A DNA stretch of 64,000 nt, from NCBI RefSeq assembly GCF_019097845.1, contig NZ_JAHRGM010000001.1, positions 744,001 to 808,000 of the forward strand. Direction: 5' to 3'. Made by a program: the position numbers and the translations under genes. The notes beneath the pieces were generated by a model. It saw only the letters and a list, made by a program, of their open reading frames with translations. It was not told the DNA's origin and did no database searches. This DNA is from Sphingobium sp. AS12 (lineage in GTDB: Bacteria > Pseudomonadota > Alphaproteobacteria > Sphingomonadales > Sphingomonadaceae). Positions 36,530 through 44,436 of this stretch are shown here, piece after piece; the first letter of the stretch is position 1, and the number at the start of each line of letters is the position of its first letter.

Positions 36530-37562
36530 CGGCCAGCAACCCCACAGACAGAGCATAGAAATTGGAACAATTATAATCCAGGATCGCCCGGTAATTGCCG
36601 GTCAGCAGATAGGCGGTCTTGCCCGGCCCGTCCGGCTCCAGCAGCGTGGCCATCACCGTGTCGCCGGGCCAGATGCCGCTGGCGGGAAACAGGCCGAGCT
36701 TGCGCCATTCGGCCATGGTCAGCCAGCGGCTATGCCGGTTGAACACGCGCGGGCAGCGCGCCGGGTTGGTCCTGGCCGCCACGCTGGCGCGATCGAAACT
36801 GGACGGCACAGACACCGCCACACCCCAGGGCTGGCCACGCCGCCATCCGGCCTGCACGAAATAATTGGCGATCGATGCCAGCGCATCGGCCTCACTGGTC
36901 CAGATGTCCGCGCGCCCGTCGCCATCGCCATCCTTGGCCAGCCGCAAATAGACCGACGGCAGAAATTGGGGATAGCCGGTCGCCCCTGCCCAACTGCCGA
37001 TCAGGCGGCTGCGCGGCACGCCATTGTCCAGCATCTTGAGCGTCGCCAGCAATTCCGGCTCGAACAAAGCACGCCGCCGCCCCTCATGCGCAAGCGTCGC
37101 CAGCGACCGGATCAGGTCGAAATCGCCGGTATAGCTGCCATAATTGGTTTCATGGCCATAGATGGCGACCATGATCTCCTCCGGCACGCCGGTCTCCGCC
37201 TCGATCCGTGCCAGCCGCGCCCGGTTGGCCTGATAGGCGATCCGCCCACGGCTGATCCGCGCGGCGTCGACATGCTGGCGGCGATAGGGTTCGAAATTGG
37301 GGATCGGCGAATAAGCGCCACCACCCGGCTGGGTCTGGTCCAGCGCGATGACGCGCGGGTTGGGGGTCAGCGTCGGAAACACGCTGTCCAGCGTTGCGTC
37401 CCTGATCTCCATCGCCCGTGCCTTGGGCCGCAGGCTTTCCAGATAGGCGCGAAAATCCGTGCTATCTTGCGCCAGCGCAGCACCCGGCACGACGGCACCA
37501 GCGGTTACGCCAGCCAGCCCCAGCAACAGCGAAAATACAGAAGAACGCAGAGAATCTCTCAT
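36513..37562 (-). CDS. mltB: Membrane-bound lytic murein transglycosylase B
   Basis: 349 residues starting MRDSLRSSVFSLLLGLAGVTAG with a signal peptide. The SLT domain contains IMVAIYGHETNYGSYTGDFDL with the catalytic Glu in HET, then WAGATGYPQFLPSVYLRLAKDGDGDGRADIWTSEADALASIANYF. It cleaves glycan strands with 1,6-anhydro product. The longer frame to 37802 reads through tRNA-Ser on the opposite strand and is not coding. First gene of a leftward run that includes rlpA and dac. Confidence 0.92.
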   Translation of the reverse strand: MRDSLRSSVFSLLLGLAGVTAGAVVPGAALAQDSTDFRAYLESLRPKARAMEIRDATLDSVFPTLTPNPRVIALDQTQPGGGAYSPIPNFEPYRRQHVDAARISRGRIAYQANRARLARIEAETGVPEEIMVAIYGHETNYGSYTGDFDLIRSLATLAHEGRRRALFEPELLATLKMLDNGVPRSRLIGSWAGATGYPQFLPSVYLRLAKDGDGDGRADIWTSEADALASIANYFVQAGWRRGQPWGVAVSVPSSFDRASVAARTNPARCPRVFNRHSRWLTMAEWRKLGLFPASGIWPGDTVMATLLEPDGPGKTAYLLTGNYRAILDYNCSNFYALSVGLLADAVKQ

Positions 37563-37697
37563 CCCCCCGTTGTTGCACAGGCCGGACGGCAGGTGAATCC
37601 CCTTAATGGCAACTATGGCCCGTTTAGACGATGAACCGAGCCACAGGCGATTTTTGCGCTTGGCAAGCCAGCACAGCGCGCTAGGAAGCGAGGCGAC

Positions 37698-37785
37698 GGA
37701 AGGGTGGCAGAGTGGTCGATTGCAGCGGTCTTGAAAACCGCCGATGCGCAAGTATCCGTGGGTTCGAATCCCACCCCTTCCGCCA
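37698..37785 (+). tRNA. tRNA-Ser (anticodon TGA), integration site
   Basis: An 88-base type II tRNA. Acceptor GGAAGGG/CCCTTCC, D-arm GCAGAGTGGTCGATTGC, anticodon arm GCGGTCTTGAAAACCGC (TGA), a long variable arm CGATGCGCAAGTATCCG, T-arm GGGTTCGAATCCC, discriminator G and CCA encoded. The 3' end is duplicated at 54663-54679 as the attachment repeat of the integrative element. Confidence 0.97.
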
Positions 37786-37788
37786 TTC
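37772..37788. repeat. Left attachment site (attL)
   Basis: CACCCCTTCCGCCATTC lies across the 3' end of tRNA-Ser and its CCA. It matches 54663-54679 perfectly. The left copy regenerates the complete tRNA. Confidence 0.9.
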
Positions 37789-37870
37789 TTCGTTGTAATC
37801 ATCTGTAAATGTTAGATTATTTGATGGAGAGTGGCAGCGTCCCCACCAAAATACGCACACCGAATATTCG

Positions 37871-38332
37871 TTATCTGGGAATGTCGACCAAGCCTTCCCG
37901 CCTAAATTGCGCGAGTGCATCGCTATCTCCATAATGGAACCGACCATCGGATGTCTGCGCATAGGCTTTCCCAACTCCAAGCCTGTGCAGGCCCTCAGAT
38001 TCTATTACTACGCTGAGTGATTCTCTTGGGCCGAGTGAACACGGGAGTTCCGGTCCATGGATGATATAGCCAGATGTCATGGTCACCCGACGTGGGATTT
38101 TGCCTTTAGGTTTGCCTATCGTGAAGCCTAGATCTTGAATGGTAACGGGGAAAGCGCTCCTGTTCACAATTTCTATCCCTAACCCGGCCCACCCCACGGT
38201 GATCGTCCACTGCGGCGTGACCAACAAACGGACGCGCCGGTCTTGGAGGGTGTTCCACGAATTAATTAGGCCCAAAACCGTTCCCGCCACAGCGAGGGCA
38301 GGCACTAAATATGCAGTCCAAACATCGGTCAT
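37871..38332 (-). CDS. Hypothetical protein with one N-terminal membrane helix
   Basis: 153 residues. The start MTDVWTAYLVPALAVAGTVLGLI is a membrane anchor; a basic turn (LQDRRVRLLV) follows. The rest is beta-rich: IEIVNRSAFPVTIQDLGF, TMTSGYIIHGPELPCSLGPRES and HYGDSDALAQFRREGL. The pattern (N.s.fpvti..vgf) resembles soluble domains behind one helix that are common in phage and bacterial accessory regions. I find no family match. It is the leftmost gene of the element, beyond the terminator of the next operon, so it may be expressed on its own and could be cargo. Confidence 0.6.
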   Translation of the reverse strand: MTDVWTAYLVPALAVAGTVLGLINSWNTLQDRRVRLLVTPQWTITVGWAGLGIEIVNRSAFPVTIQDLGFTIGKPKGKIPRRVTMTSGYIIHGPELPCSLGPRESLSVVIESEGLHRLGVGKAYAQTSDGRFHYGDSDALAQFRREGLVDIPR

Positions 38333-38360
38333 GATTCGAGATAGCACCACCTCAGCATAA

Positions 38361-38391
38361 ACAAAACGCCCCGATCCTTTCGAACCGGGGC
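38361..38391 (-). terminator. Intrinsic terminator of the left gene group
   Basis: On the minus strand GCCCCG and CGGGGC form the stem and GTTTTGTTT follows. It lies directly after the 38428-38664 gene and separates it from the leftmost hypothetical gene. Confidence 0.75.
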
Positions 38392-38427
38392 ATCTGGAGG
38401 TTTGCGCCATAGTGGCAAGATCATATT

Positions 38428-38664
38428 TCATTGATCCTTCACCTCGTATCCGCTATATAGCGCGCTGTGCTGAGAGGCGGTTTGGCCGTACAGCCTGGGG
38501 TACGCTTCGGCGGTGGCATCAGGCATCTCAGACATCACCGCTTCCGCATCGTCACCAGAACAACGGTATATTTCCGCTGCTCGAACACGGAATAGATGCG
38601 CTCGCCATTGGCGCGGGTGATAGCAGCGACGGGCAAGAAAGGCGGGGTGGTTTATCGCGCCCAT
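38428..38664 (-). CDS. Small hypothetical protein, MGxINHP start
   Basis: 78 residues (MGAINHPAFLARRCYHPRQ...). The gene starts three bases after the upstream gene's stop, with an AGG-rich ribosome site (GGGCGAGG). The first ten residues and the bases around the start closely resemble the gene at 39167-39715 (see findings). The rest has no recognised domain; it is moderately acidic with Tyr near the C-terminus. Confidence 0.6.
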   Translation of the reverse strand: MGAINHPAFLARRCYHPRQWRAHLFRVRAAEIYRCSGDDAEAVMSEMPDATAEAYPRLYGQTASQHSALYSGYEVKDQ

Positions 38665-38667
38665 GAC

Positions 38668-38988
38668 TCAAGCCTCGCCCACAAGGCGCTTGCCTTGCCT
38701 GATCATGAGGGCAATCCGGTCATCCGGGGGCGGCGCGTGGCGGTCGTGAAACATCGTCACGACTTTGCGGATGAAGTCCCGCTGCGTGACAGGCTCCCAA
38801 TAGTCGAGAGCATCCATCGCCTGCGCGAAGGCATCCTTCGAAAAGGTGCCGTCATTGATCCCGTGCCAAGCTGCCCAATAGGCCGCGACAGGATCAGGCA
38901 AAGGGATGGCCGTCATGGCCATGGCAGGCGCGGCGACGATGATTGGCGCGAGCGACAGTCCAGTAATGAAGGCACGGCGATCGGTCAT
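38668..38988 (-). CDS. Small exported or membrane hypothetical protein (Tat-like start)
   Basis: 106 residues. It starts MTDRRAFITGLSLAPIIVAAPAMA: RR then a hydrophobic stretch with an AMA cleavage-like site, so export by Tat or Sec is possible. Then DPVAAYWAAWHGINDGTF and DRHAPPPDDRIALMIRQGKRL. GAGGGAAG upstream is a good ribosome site. The stop is followed after three bases by the next gene. No known family. Confidence 0.65.
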   Translation of the reverse strand: MTDRRAFITGLSLAPIIVAAPAMAMTAIPLPDPVAAYWAAWHGINDGTFSKDAFAQAMDALDYWEPVTQRDFIRKVVTMFHDRHAPPPDDRIALMIRQGKRLVGEA

Positions 38989-39167
38989 TGCGCTTCCCTC
39001 CTGTCGTTCGCGGCGATAGCGATGGTGAGCGAGGCAAGCTCCGCCTCCCACCACGAAAGTTGCCAGCGGCAGGAGTTGACGCGATAGCGCGCCTCCTCGA
39101 CATCTGAAGCATTGTCGGGAAGCGGGGTCGCGACACGGCGCGCAGGGAAGGTGATAATCTTGGCCAT
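38985..39167 (-). CDS. Small hypothetical protein, KIITFP start
   Basis: 60 residues: MAKIITFPARRVATPLPDNASDVEEARYRV... with a Trp-containing helix RVNSCRWQLSWWEAELASL. Overlaps the next gene by 4 bases (ATGA). The start KIITFPARR is echoed by KVITFPIERR in the gene at 51752-51982. Function unknown. Confidence 0.65.
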   Translation of the reverse strand: MAKIITFPARRVATPLPDNASDVEEARYRVNSCRWQLSWWEAELASLTIAIAANDRREAQ

Positions 39168-39715
39168 TATGCAGCACCTCCAAGACCGGTGAAGGCCAAA
39201 GGCCCAGTATAAGGCTGAACCTCATTTATCTGCCCCTCATCCTCGACATTGCCGCCGCCCGCGTCACTGATCGGGCAACCAGCACCGCCTGCGCCGGTCG
39301 TGTAGCGCACGCGATCAAGACTGGTGTTCACCTCGTCCTCATCGCACTGGCCGCTCTCGTCGTCCTGTTCTGCCGGGTCGTCGTCCTCGTCATCCTCGCG
39401 ACCGGCAAGAATATTCGGCCCGCGCTTCTGACTCCCGCGCATGGTGTGCCACTCGATCCAAGCGCCTGCGTCCTGATCGCTGATCGCGCAACCTGCGCCA
39501 TCGCTGCCATAGGCGACGGCCATCGGCGAAAGGGTGAAGTCATCCTCCAGATCGTTCCCGTTTTCCGCGTCCGGGTCGCCGCCAATTAGGTCAAGCACGT
39601 CGATGAGGATTTCGATCGCTGCGCCGATCTCACCGACGCTATGCTTGTTCAAGAGACGCGCCGCGATCAGGGCCGCCGCAGCGGGTGGGAATTCGGGGTG
39701 ATTGATGACGCCCAT
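39167..39715 (-). CDS. Hypothetical acidic protein, MGxINHP start
   Basis: 182 residues: MGVINHPEFPPAAAALIAARLLN, then IGAAIEILIDVLDLIGG and an acidic stretch rich in D/E (REDDEDDDPAEQDDESGQCDEDE). The whole second half is highly charged and looks disordered. Upstream spacing and start sequence match the 38428-38664 gene. Probably a small phage-type structural or regulatory protein. Confidence 0.6.
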   Translation of the reverse strand: MGVINHPEFPPAAAALIAARLLNKHSVGEIGAAIEILIDVLDLIGGDPDAENGNDLEDDFTLSPMAVAYGSDGAGCAISDQDAGAWIEWHTMRGSQKRGPNILAGREDDEDDDPAEQDDESGQCDEDEVNTSLDRVRYTTGAGGAGCPISDAGGGNVEDEGQINEVQPYTGPLAFTGLGGAA

Positions 39716-39718
39716 GAT

Positions 39719-39904
39719 TCAGTCCTCCCCCTTCATCGACGCCAGCCATTCAAGCCGGTTGCCAAGGACGTAATTGCGGGGACGGTTTGAGCCACATTGC
39801 CCTTGCGGACGAAACTTTAAGGGTGGAGGGGTCGGTGTCGAGGTCGGACGCATTGCGTCACGCCGCGAAGTTGTTACTTCGTGCATAGCTTCAATCCCTG
39901 TCAC
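39719..39904 (-). CDS. Small hypothetical protein
   Basis: 61 residues, or 55 from the second ATG at 39886: MHEVTTSRRDAMRPTSTPTPPPLKFRPQGQCG..., rich in Pro and basic residues. It is the first gene of the left operon and ends 3 bases before the next gene; its end region parallels that of the 38668-38988 gene. An inverted repeat CGAAGT/ACTTCG (39866-39881) lies within its first codons and could be its operator. Coding support is modest. Confidence 0.45.
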   Translation of the reverse strand: MTGIEAMHEVTTSRRDAMRPTSTPTPPPLKFRPQGQCGSNRPRNYVLGNRLEWLASMKGED

Positions 39905-39961
39905 AGAGGGTTGCGGTTAGACCTGGGGGAAAGGTAGCCGCCTTTCCTTCAGGTCGCTTTT

Positions 39962-40006
39962 GTGTTAACGTAGTTCTTATGGATGGTCAAGAAACTTCGT
40001 TAACAC
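39962..40006. promoter_or_regulatory. Operator palindrome spanning the RHH gene start
   Basis: GTGTTAACGTAGTT (39962-39975) and AACTTCGTTAACAC (39993-40006) are inverted with one mismatch over 14 bases. The start codon of the RHH gene (39979) lies between the arms. Binding by the RHH protein itself would shut off its own translation or transcription. Confidence 0.75.
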
Positions 40007-40188
40007 GGAAACGGCGCGGGCCTAAGCCGACAGGGCAAGGCCATGTTGTGGGAGTTCGGCTCCAGCCTGCCGATCTAGAAGCGCTCGACGCATGGATTGC
40101 CGGTCATGGCGATCAGCCTTCCCGGCCTGAAGCCGTCCGCAAGCTGATACGGCTGGCGCTGGCCGCGCAGTATCGCGAACCTCAATAA
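39979..40188 (+). CDS. Ribbon-helix-helix DNA-binding protein
   Basis: 69 residues. A basic start (TSLTRKRRGPKPTGQGHV) is followed by VVGVRLQPADLEALDAWIAGHG and SRPEAVRKLIRLALA, the beta-alpha-alpha pattern of a MetJ/Arc or CopG-type dimer. GVRL would be the DNA-contacting strand. It is probably the autoregulated repressor of the element, as its start sits inside a 14-bp inverted repeat. It diverges from the left operon, so it may control both directions. Confidence 0.8.
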   Translation: MDGQETSLTRKRRGPKPTGQGHVVGVRLQPADLEALDAWIAGHGDQPSRPEAVRKLIRLALAAQYREPQ

Positions 40189-40242
40189 GGCTGTTCAACC
40201 TAATGGGCCGGTGGCATTCTGTCCGGCGCAGGGGGTGGACGT

Positions 40243-41079
40243 ATGCGGGCAATATCATGGTGCTGGTTGATGGTCGCGCTGGTCGCGGCACCGGCTTATT
40301 CTAGAGACTGGCCCGACGCGGGCGGCTGGACGATCGTAGAGACAGACAGCGCTTGCGGCATGTCCCAGACCTACGAAGGCAAGGGCGAATCTGAATTGCT
40401 GGTTTGGCTGAATGAAGGCGGCGACGTAGGGTTGTCTATCAGCAACGATCTTTGGTCGCCCGTTGACGGCCAGAAATATGACATGGATTATCTTCTGAAC
40501 GGCACGAGCTACGGCGGCGGCTCTGCGGTCGGCGATGCTGACAAATCTAAAAAGGGCTTCGTCTCGCGTTTTGACGGCACGTTCCTGAGCGACTTTGCAG
40601 CCGGTAGCAGTCTAACCATTTACCGCGGCGAATTGCTGGTCGATCAATTGAGCTTGAAAGGGACGACGGCGGGCGTTGCTATGGTGCGCCGATGCATGGC
40701 CGCGCTGAAGGCGAACAAAGCCGCCGCTGAGCGGGAACGCCAAAGGCTGGCGCATATCGCGGACGATCCCTTTGCCGTGGAGCAAACTGAACAAGAAAAG
40801 CTCCAGTTTGGTGCAAATTCGGCCAAGCCGCGCAGCTTGCCAGCCGCGTGGGTAAGTGATGCTGATTACCCCAGCGCAGCGCAACGTGAACGCCGGCAAG
40901 GTGTCACCGGCTACAAGCTGGAAGTGAATGCGGACGGCCAGGCGACCAGTTGCATCGTGACCTCATCGAGCGGACATGCTGACCTAGATGAAGCCACGTG
41001 CAGGCTGCTTCCACGGCGCGCTCGCTTTAGCGGCAGCGGGGTTTATGAGAGCAGAGTGACATGGCGCCTGCCAGAATAG
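40243..41079 (+). CDS. Exported TonB C-terminal domain protein (cargo gene)
   Basis: 278 residues with a signal peptide (MRAISWCWLMVALVAAPAYS). The middle part has no known domain. The C-terminus is a TonB-C-type domain: PAAWVSDADYPSAAQRERRQGVTGYKLEVNADGQATSCIVTSSSGHADLDEATC... with the typical Y.sAAq..g..G.k..v...G...C.v..SSG...LD..tC pattern. A nearly parallel segment is found in the chromosomal gene at 58039-58515. It follows the RHH gene and ends at a strong hairpin (41082-41104). A host-derived passenger gene is likely. Confidence 0.8.
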   Translation: MRAISWCWLMVALVAAPAYSRDWPDAGGWTIVETDSACGMSQTYEGKGESELLVWLNEGGDVGLSISNDLWSPVDGQKYDMDYLLNGTSYGGGSAVGDADKSKKGFVSRFDGTFLSDFAAGSSLTIYRGELLVDQLSLKGTTAGVAMVRRCMAALKANKAAAERERQRLAHIADDPFAVEQTEQEKLQFGANSAKPRSLPAAWVSDADYPSAAQRERRQGVTGYKLEVNADGQATSCIVTSSSGHADLDEATCRLLPRRARFSGSGVYESRVTWRLPE

Positions 41080-41081
41080 AC

Positions 41082-41104
41082 GTGGCGGACGAACTGTCCG
41101 CCAC
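41082..41104. terminator. Hairpin after the TonB-C gene
   Basis: GTGGCGGAC and GTCCGCCAC form a perfect 9-bp stem with a 5-base loop, two bases after the stop. No T-run follows. It sits between convergent genes and probably marks the end of transcription. Confidence 0.5.
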
Positions 41105-41188
41105 CCAATCCATCCTATGCCGCCATTTTGAGCCATCCCTGTAGGGTGCGCGGCTTCACTCCCCACTGCATTGCCCATGGTCGGCAGA

Positions 41189-41977
41189 TCAGGCCGCTTC
41201 TGCCGTCTCCATATTCGCCCGGCGCGATGCCAACTCACTCTCCCAAGCCTCGGCAATCGGCATCGCGCCGTCTGGGGTGATCAACTCGCCCACCTGGTCA
41301 GGATATTCCTTGAGGATGGACCGGGTTATTCCGTCGCGTGTGATTGTCGTTAGTTCAGCAAAGCCGCCGACCACGTACTGCACGCTGTCAATATAGGTCG
41401 AGACGAAACGCCGCTGTTCTTCGAAAATGGCCAAGCCATCTGCGGCCGGGTCCATAGCATCGACCCAATCCGTAGTGTCATCGACCGTTCTCCCAAGCGC
41501 GCCCTCAAGGCTGACAGGCGGAATGGTCATGACGATCGGTACATAGATCGGCGTGTATTGCCCGTAGAAATCATTCATCGACCAGCCTTCGGTGTCAGCC
41601 GGGTCGCCAATCGGGTAGGTGCAGGCCATGACAGTCGTCACCCGCTGGGCCGACTCTGACCACCCCGCGATCGTTATAACGTAGTGACGCATTTTCGCGG
41701 GCATATCGCTCGCGAACGTCAGAAACCCGGTGTCGATTACCGACATGACGCCTGGCAGAACCTTCACGATTTCATCAAAGCTGTCGCACCGTGAAAGCAT
41801 CCATTCGAGGAATTGCATCGACCAGTCCGACCCACGGGTGGCAAAGACGCATCCCGACCGGGGCAACTCACATATCTTGCTCCGGATCGAAAGGATGACA
41901 CCATCAAGGTCATAGTGGGCCGCGTCGGTAATTAGGTGCACAGCATCGTTTTGCTGAATAACGGTGATCGAACTCAT
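41189..41977 (-). CDS. Phage-type protein with Ntn-hydrolase-like start, after tape measure
   Basis: 262 residues. It begins SSITVIQQNDAVHLITDAAHYDLDGVILSIRSKICELPRSGCVFATRG, which follows the pattern of proteasome-type N-terminal nucleophile hydrolases (T-V...dgv.l.tD...yd.dG...K..l). Ser2, Ser3 and Thr5 are candidate nucleophiles. The remainder, GWSESAQRV, VVGGFAELTTI and a long acidic C-terminus, has no clear family. It is translationally coupled to the tape measure (ATGA) and lies where tail-tip genes usually are. Tail function or a protease-like role are both possible. Confidence 0.6.
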   Translation of the reverse strand: MSSITVIQQNDAVHLITDAAHYDLDGVILSIRSKICELPRSGCVFATRGSDWSMQFLEWMLSRCDSFDEIVKVLPGVMSVIDTGFLTFASDMPAKMRHYVITIAGWSESAQRVTTVMACTYPIGDPADTEGWSMNDFYGQYTPIYVPIVMTIPPVSLEGALGRTVDDTTDWVDAMDPAADGLAIFEEQRRFVSTYIDSVQYVVGGFAELTTITRDGITRSILKEYPDQVGELITPDGAMPIAEAWESELASRRANMETAEAA

Positions 41978-44436
41978 GAGACGGCGCTCCAAGGTTTGAA
42001 TTTGCCAATGATGGTGAATGCGGATTTTCCAGATCCGGACATGCTGATGGTTGAGCCAAGCCCGCTGGCAAGTCCGCCGCCGCCTGCCCCGCCCGCTGCG
42101 CCGCCAAACACGGCAACAATGGCCTGCTTTGCGGCCAGCCGGATAAGATCAGAAATGATGCCGTCGATAACAGCGCCAGCGACGCCGCCCAATTTCAGAT
42201 ATTCAGAGCCTGCCCGTGCGATGCCGTCAGTCAGGCGGTTGAGGCCATCAACTTGAACCTGCTCAATCCGGTCACCAATGTTGGCCAGGTCTTCGCGCCC
42301 CTCATCAAGGTATGCCTGCATGGGCGACGCGCCTTCGCGATCAGCCCCGGTGCGCCGCGCGCCCTGTCGCTGGGCAAGCCGGGCCTTAGCCCCTTCCGCG
42401 TCCGCGATTTGCCCATTCGCTATGGCGATCTCCAGTTCCTTGCGCTCCTGTTCTTCGACCAGGTTAAGGATGCGATGCTCAGCGGCCAGCCGGTCTTTCC
42501 GCGATAATAGAAGGTCGGCACCGGCCTCCTTGGTGGCGCGCTGGTCGGCTAGGTCGCGCACGGCCAGTTCTGCGTTGCGGTCGCCGCGATCCTTCTCGAT
42601 CCGCGCGCGCTCCGATGTCTCGTAAGATTTCAGTTCGGCCAGCAATTTCGCCTTCCGCGCGCCGCCATATTCCTTGCTGGCCGCAATCTGGTCCTCGGCT
42701 GAACGGATCTCGTCATTCAGTAAGCGATGTTCTAATTCGGCCCGATCACTCGCACTTGAGGCAACGGCCAGCCGGGATTGAAGATCGCGGGCAACGATCG
42801 CGCGCAAGTCCTGTGAATATTGACGGGAAATGTCGTCTGCCGATGGTCCAGACGCGCCCTTGCTACCGCCGCTTTTGGGCGCCGCACCGGCTACAGGAAC
42901 CGTAGGCTTGGCTGGATCGATGAAACTGGCGGGATTGACCTGAACCGCCTGACTTTCCAACTGGTCGAGCTTCGACAACCGCTGCCGCAATTCGTCAATC
43001 TGGCCCTGCCGCCTGTTCTGGCGATCGGCACGCCTGCCCTTTTCTCCCGAAATATAGTCGATGGGGAGGTAGCCGAATGTGTTGCCCACGGTTTGGCTGG
43101 TTCGCTGCTGCTGCTCCAGACGCCCCAATTCCGTCCGTGTCTTGGTGCGCTCTGTGCCGATCATGGCGAGGGTGGCGATTTTAGCCTGCGCCGCCAAAGT
43201 TGCAGCTTGACCAGCCGCCGACTGGAACGCCCTGCCCAGCTTATCGACCTGGCCCGCTGCCGTGACCGACGCATTACCGACGATGTTGATGTTCTGCCCA
43301 GCGGCGATGGCGCGCGAGGTAGCGCCTTCCACCTTTTTGGACAGGGAATCGAAGTTGGAATTGAGGTTCGCCAGTCGTGCTTCAGTTCTGGCGCTTTCGG
43401 TCCCGACATAGACAATCGCAGCAGCAATGGCGGTGATGGCAGCCACGACCGGGAGGCGCTGAAGCACTGTAAGCCCGCCTGACAATGCGGCGGTAGCGTT
43501 GGCGGCATTGATGGCGCTGATCGTATAATTGACGCCCACAGCCGTCGCGATGAGCGCAATCGCAGGAATCAGTGTGTCGAGATTATCCGCGACCTTGCCC
43601 AGCGTCTCGCCTAGCGCCGCCGACACGCCATTGGCTTTGTCCGCTTCCCCGAAATAGACCGTCAGGGCATTTGTCAGGGTCGTGTAGCCCGCCGATAGAG
43701 TGAGGGTGGCATTGGCTGCCTTTCCCTCCAGCATTTCCGAACCAGACAGAATCGCGTCGAAAAATTCCTTCGATGAAACCTTGCCGTCCTTCACCAGCGT
43801 TGTGAGTCGTGCGACCGATCCACCAAAGCGAGACGACCCATTGGCGGCAGCTTCCAACAGCGGATAAAGCCCATCGAGAAGGCTGTTATATTCTTCGGCC
43901 TGGACCTTCCCGCCGCGAAGAGATTGGGTGAGTTGGAGCAGCGCGCCGCTTGCCTCTTCCGATGACATGCCGGTGATCTTGAGCGAAGCGGAAACCGCGT
44001 CCGTGATCCCGAATATCTGTTGCTGTGAAGCGCCAAGTTCCTTGCTGGCCTGGGTTAACTGCCCATAGAGATTGGACAGGCCTTCAATCTCGACGCCGTA
44101 TTTCTGCGCGCTGGCGAACAGGCGATCCTGCACGGCTTTCATGGCGTCGCCTTCCACGCCTGCCACGCGCAAGTTGTTCTGTAGACGGGTGAAGCCGTCC
44201 AGCAGCCCTACCAGTTCGCGGCCCGTGAAATATCCGCCGATCGATGCCGCCAGCGCTTTGATGGACGCGCCCGCGTGCTGACTATTCGACCGGATGGCCT
44301 TCTCCATCTTGGCAGATGAACCGATGATCTTGTTCAACGCCCGATCAGAAACTTGGGCGGAATCTCCCATCTTCTGTTTCAGATCGCTCATGTCCGCACG
44401 AATGCGCACCAAAACATCCTCGGCAACGACGGTCAT
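41974..44436 (-). CDS. Tail tape measure protein
   Basis: 820 residues. The N-terminal part, EDVLVRIRADMSDLKQKM, is followed by a TP901-type domain (FTRLQNNLRVAGV, SLRGGKVQAEEYNSLLDGLYPLLEAAANGSSR). Hydrophobic segments occur at about 290-350 (ALIATAVGVNYTISAINAANATAAL and following). Long coiled coils with repeated ARxAEEx and EHRIL appear in the C-terminal half, ending with a Gly-rich GGGLASGLGS. It sets tail length in siphophages and carries membrane-penetrating segments. It is the largest gene of the tail group and fully intact. Confidence 0.88.
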   Translation of the reverse strand: MTVVAEDVLVRIRADMSDLKQKMGDSAQVSDRALNKIIGSSAKMEKAIRSNSQHAGASIKALAASIGGYFTGRELVGLLDGFTRLQNNLRVAGVEGDAMKAVQDRLFASAQKYGVEIEGLSNLYGQLTQASKELGASQQQIFGITDAVSASLKITGMSSEEASGALLQLTQSLRGGKVQAEEYNSLLDGLYPLLEAAANGSSRFGGSVARLTTLVKDGKVSSKEFFDAILSGSEMLEGKAANATLTLSAGYTTLTNALTVYFGEADKANGVSAALGETLGKVADNLDTLIPAIALIATAVGVNYTISAINAANATAALSGGLTVLQRLPVVAAITAIAAAIVYVGTESARTEARLANLNSNFDSLSKKVEGATSRAIAAGQNINIVGNASVTAAGQVDKLGRAFQSAAGQAATLAAQAKIATLAMIGTERTKTRTELGRLEQQQRTSQTVGNTFGYLPIDYISGEKGRRADRQNRRQGQIDELRQRLSKLDQLESQAVQVNPASFIDPAKPTVPVAGAAPKSGGSKGASGPSADDISRQYSQDLRAIVARDLQSRLAVASSASDRAELEHRLLNDEIRSAEDQIAASKEYGGARKAKLLAELKSYETSERARIEKDRGDRNAELAVRDLADQRATKEAGADLLLSRKDRLAAEHRILNLVEEQERKELEIAIANGQIADAEGAKARLAQRQGARRTGADREGASPMQAYLDEGREDLANIGDRIEQVQVDGLNRLTDGIARAGSEYLKLGGVAGAVIDGIISDLIRLAAKQAIVAVFGGAAGGAGGGGLASGLGSTISMSGSGKSAFTIIGKFKPWSAVS

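Noticed and set aside
37681..37980. Minus-strand frame reading GWDSNPRILAHRRFSRPLQSTTLPP
   Set aside because: Reverse complement of tRNA-Ser, another common false call; no ribosome site.
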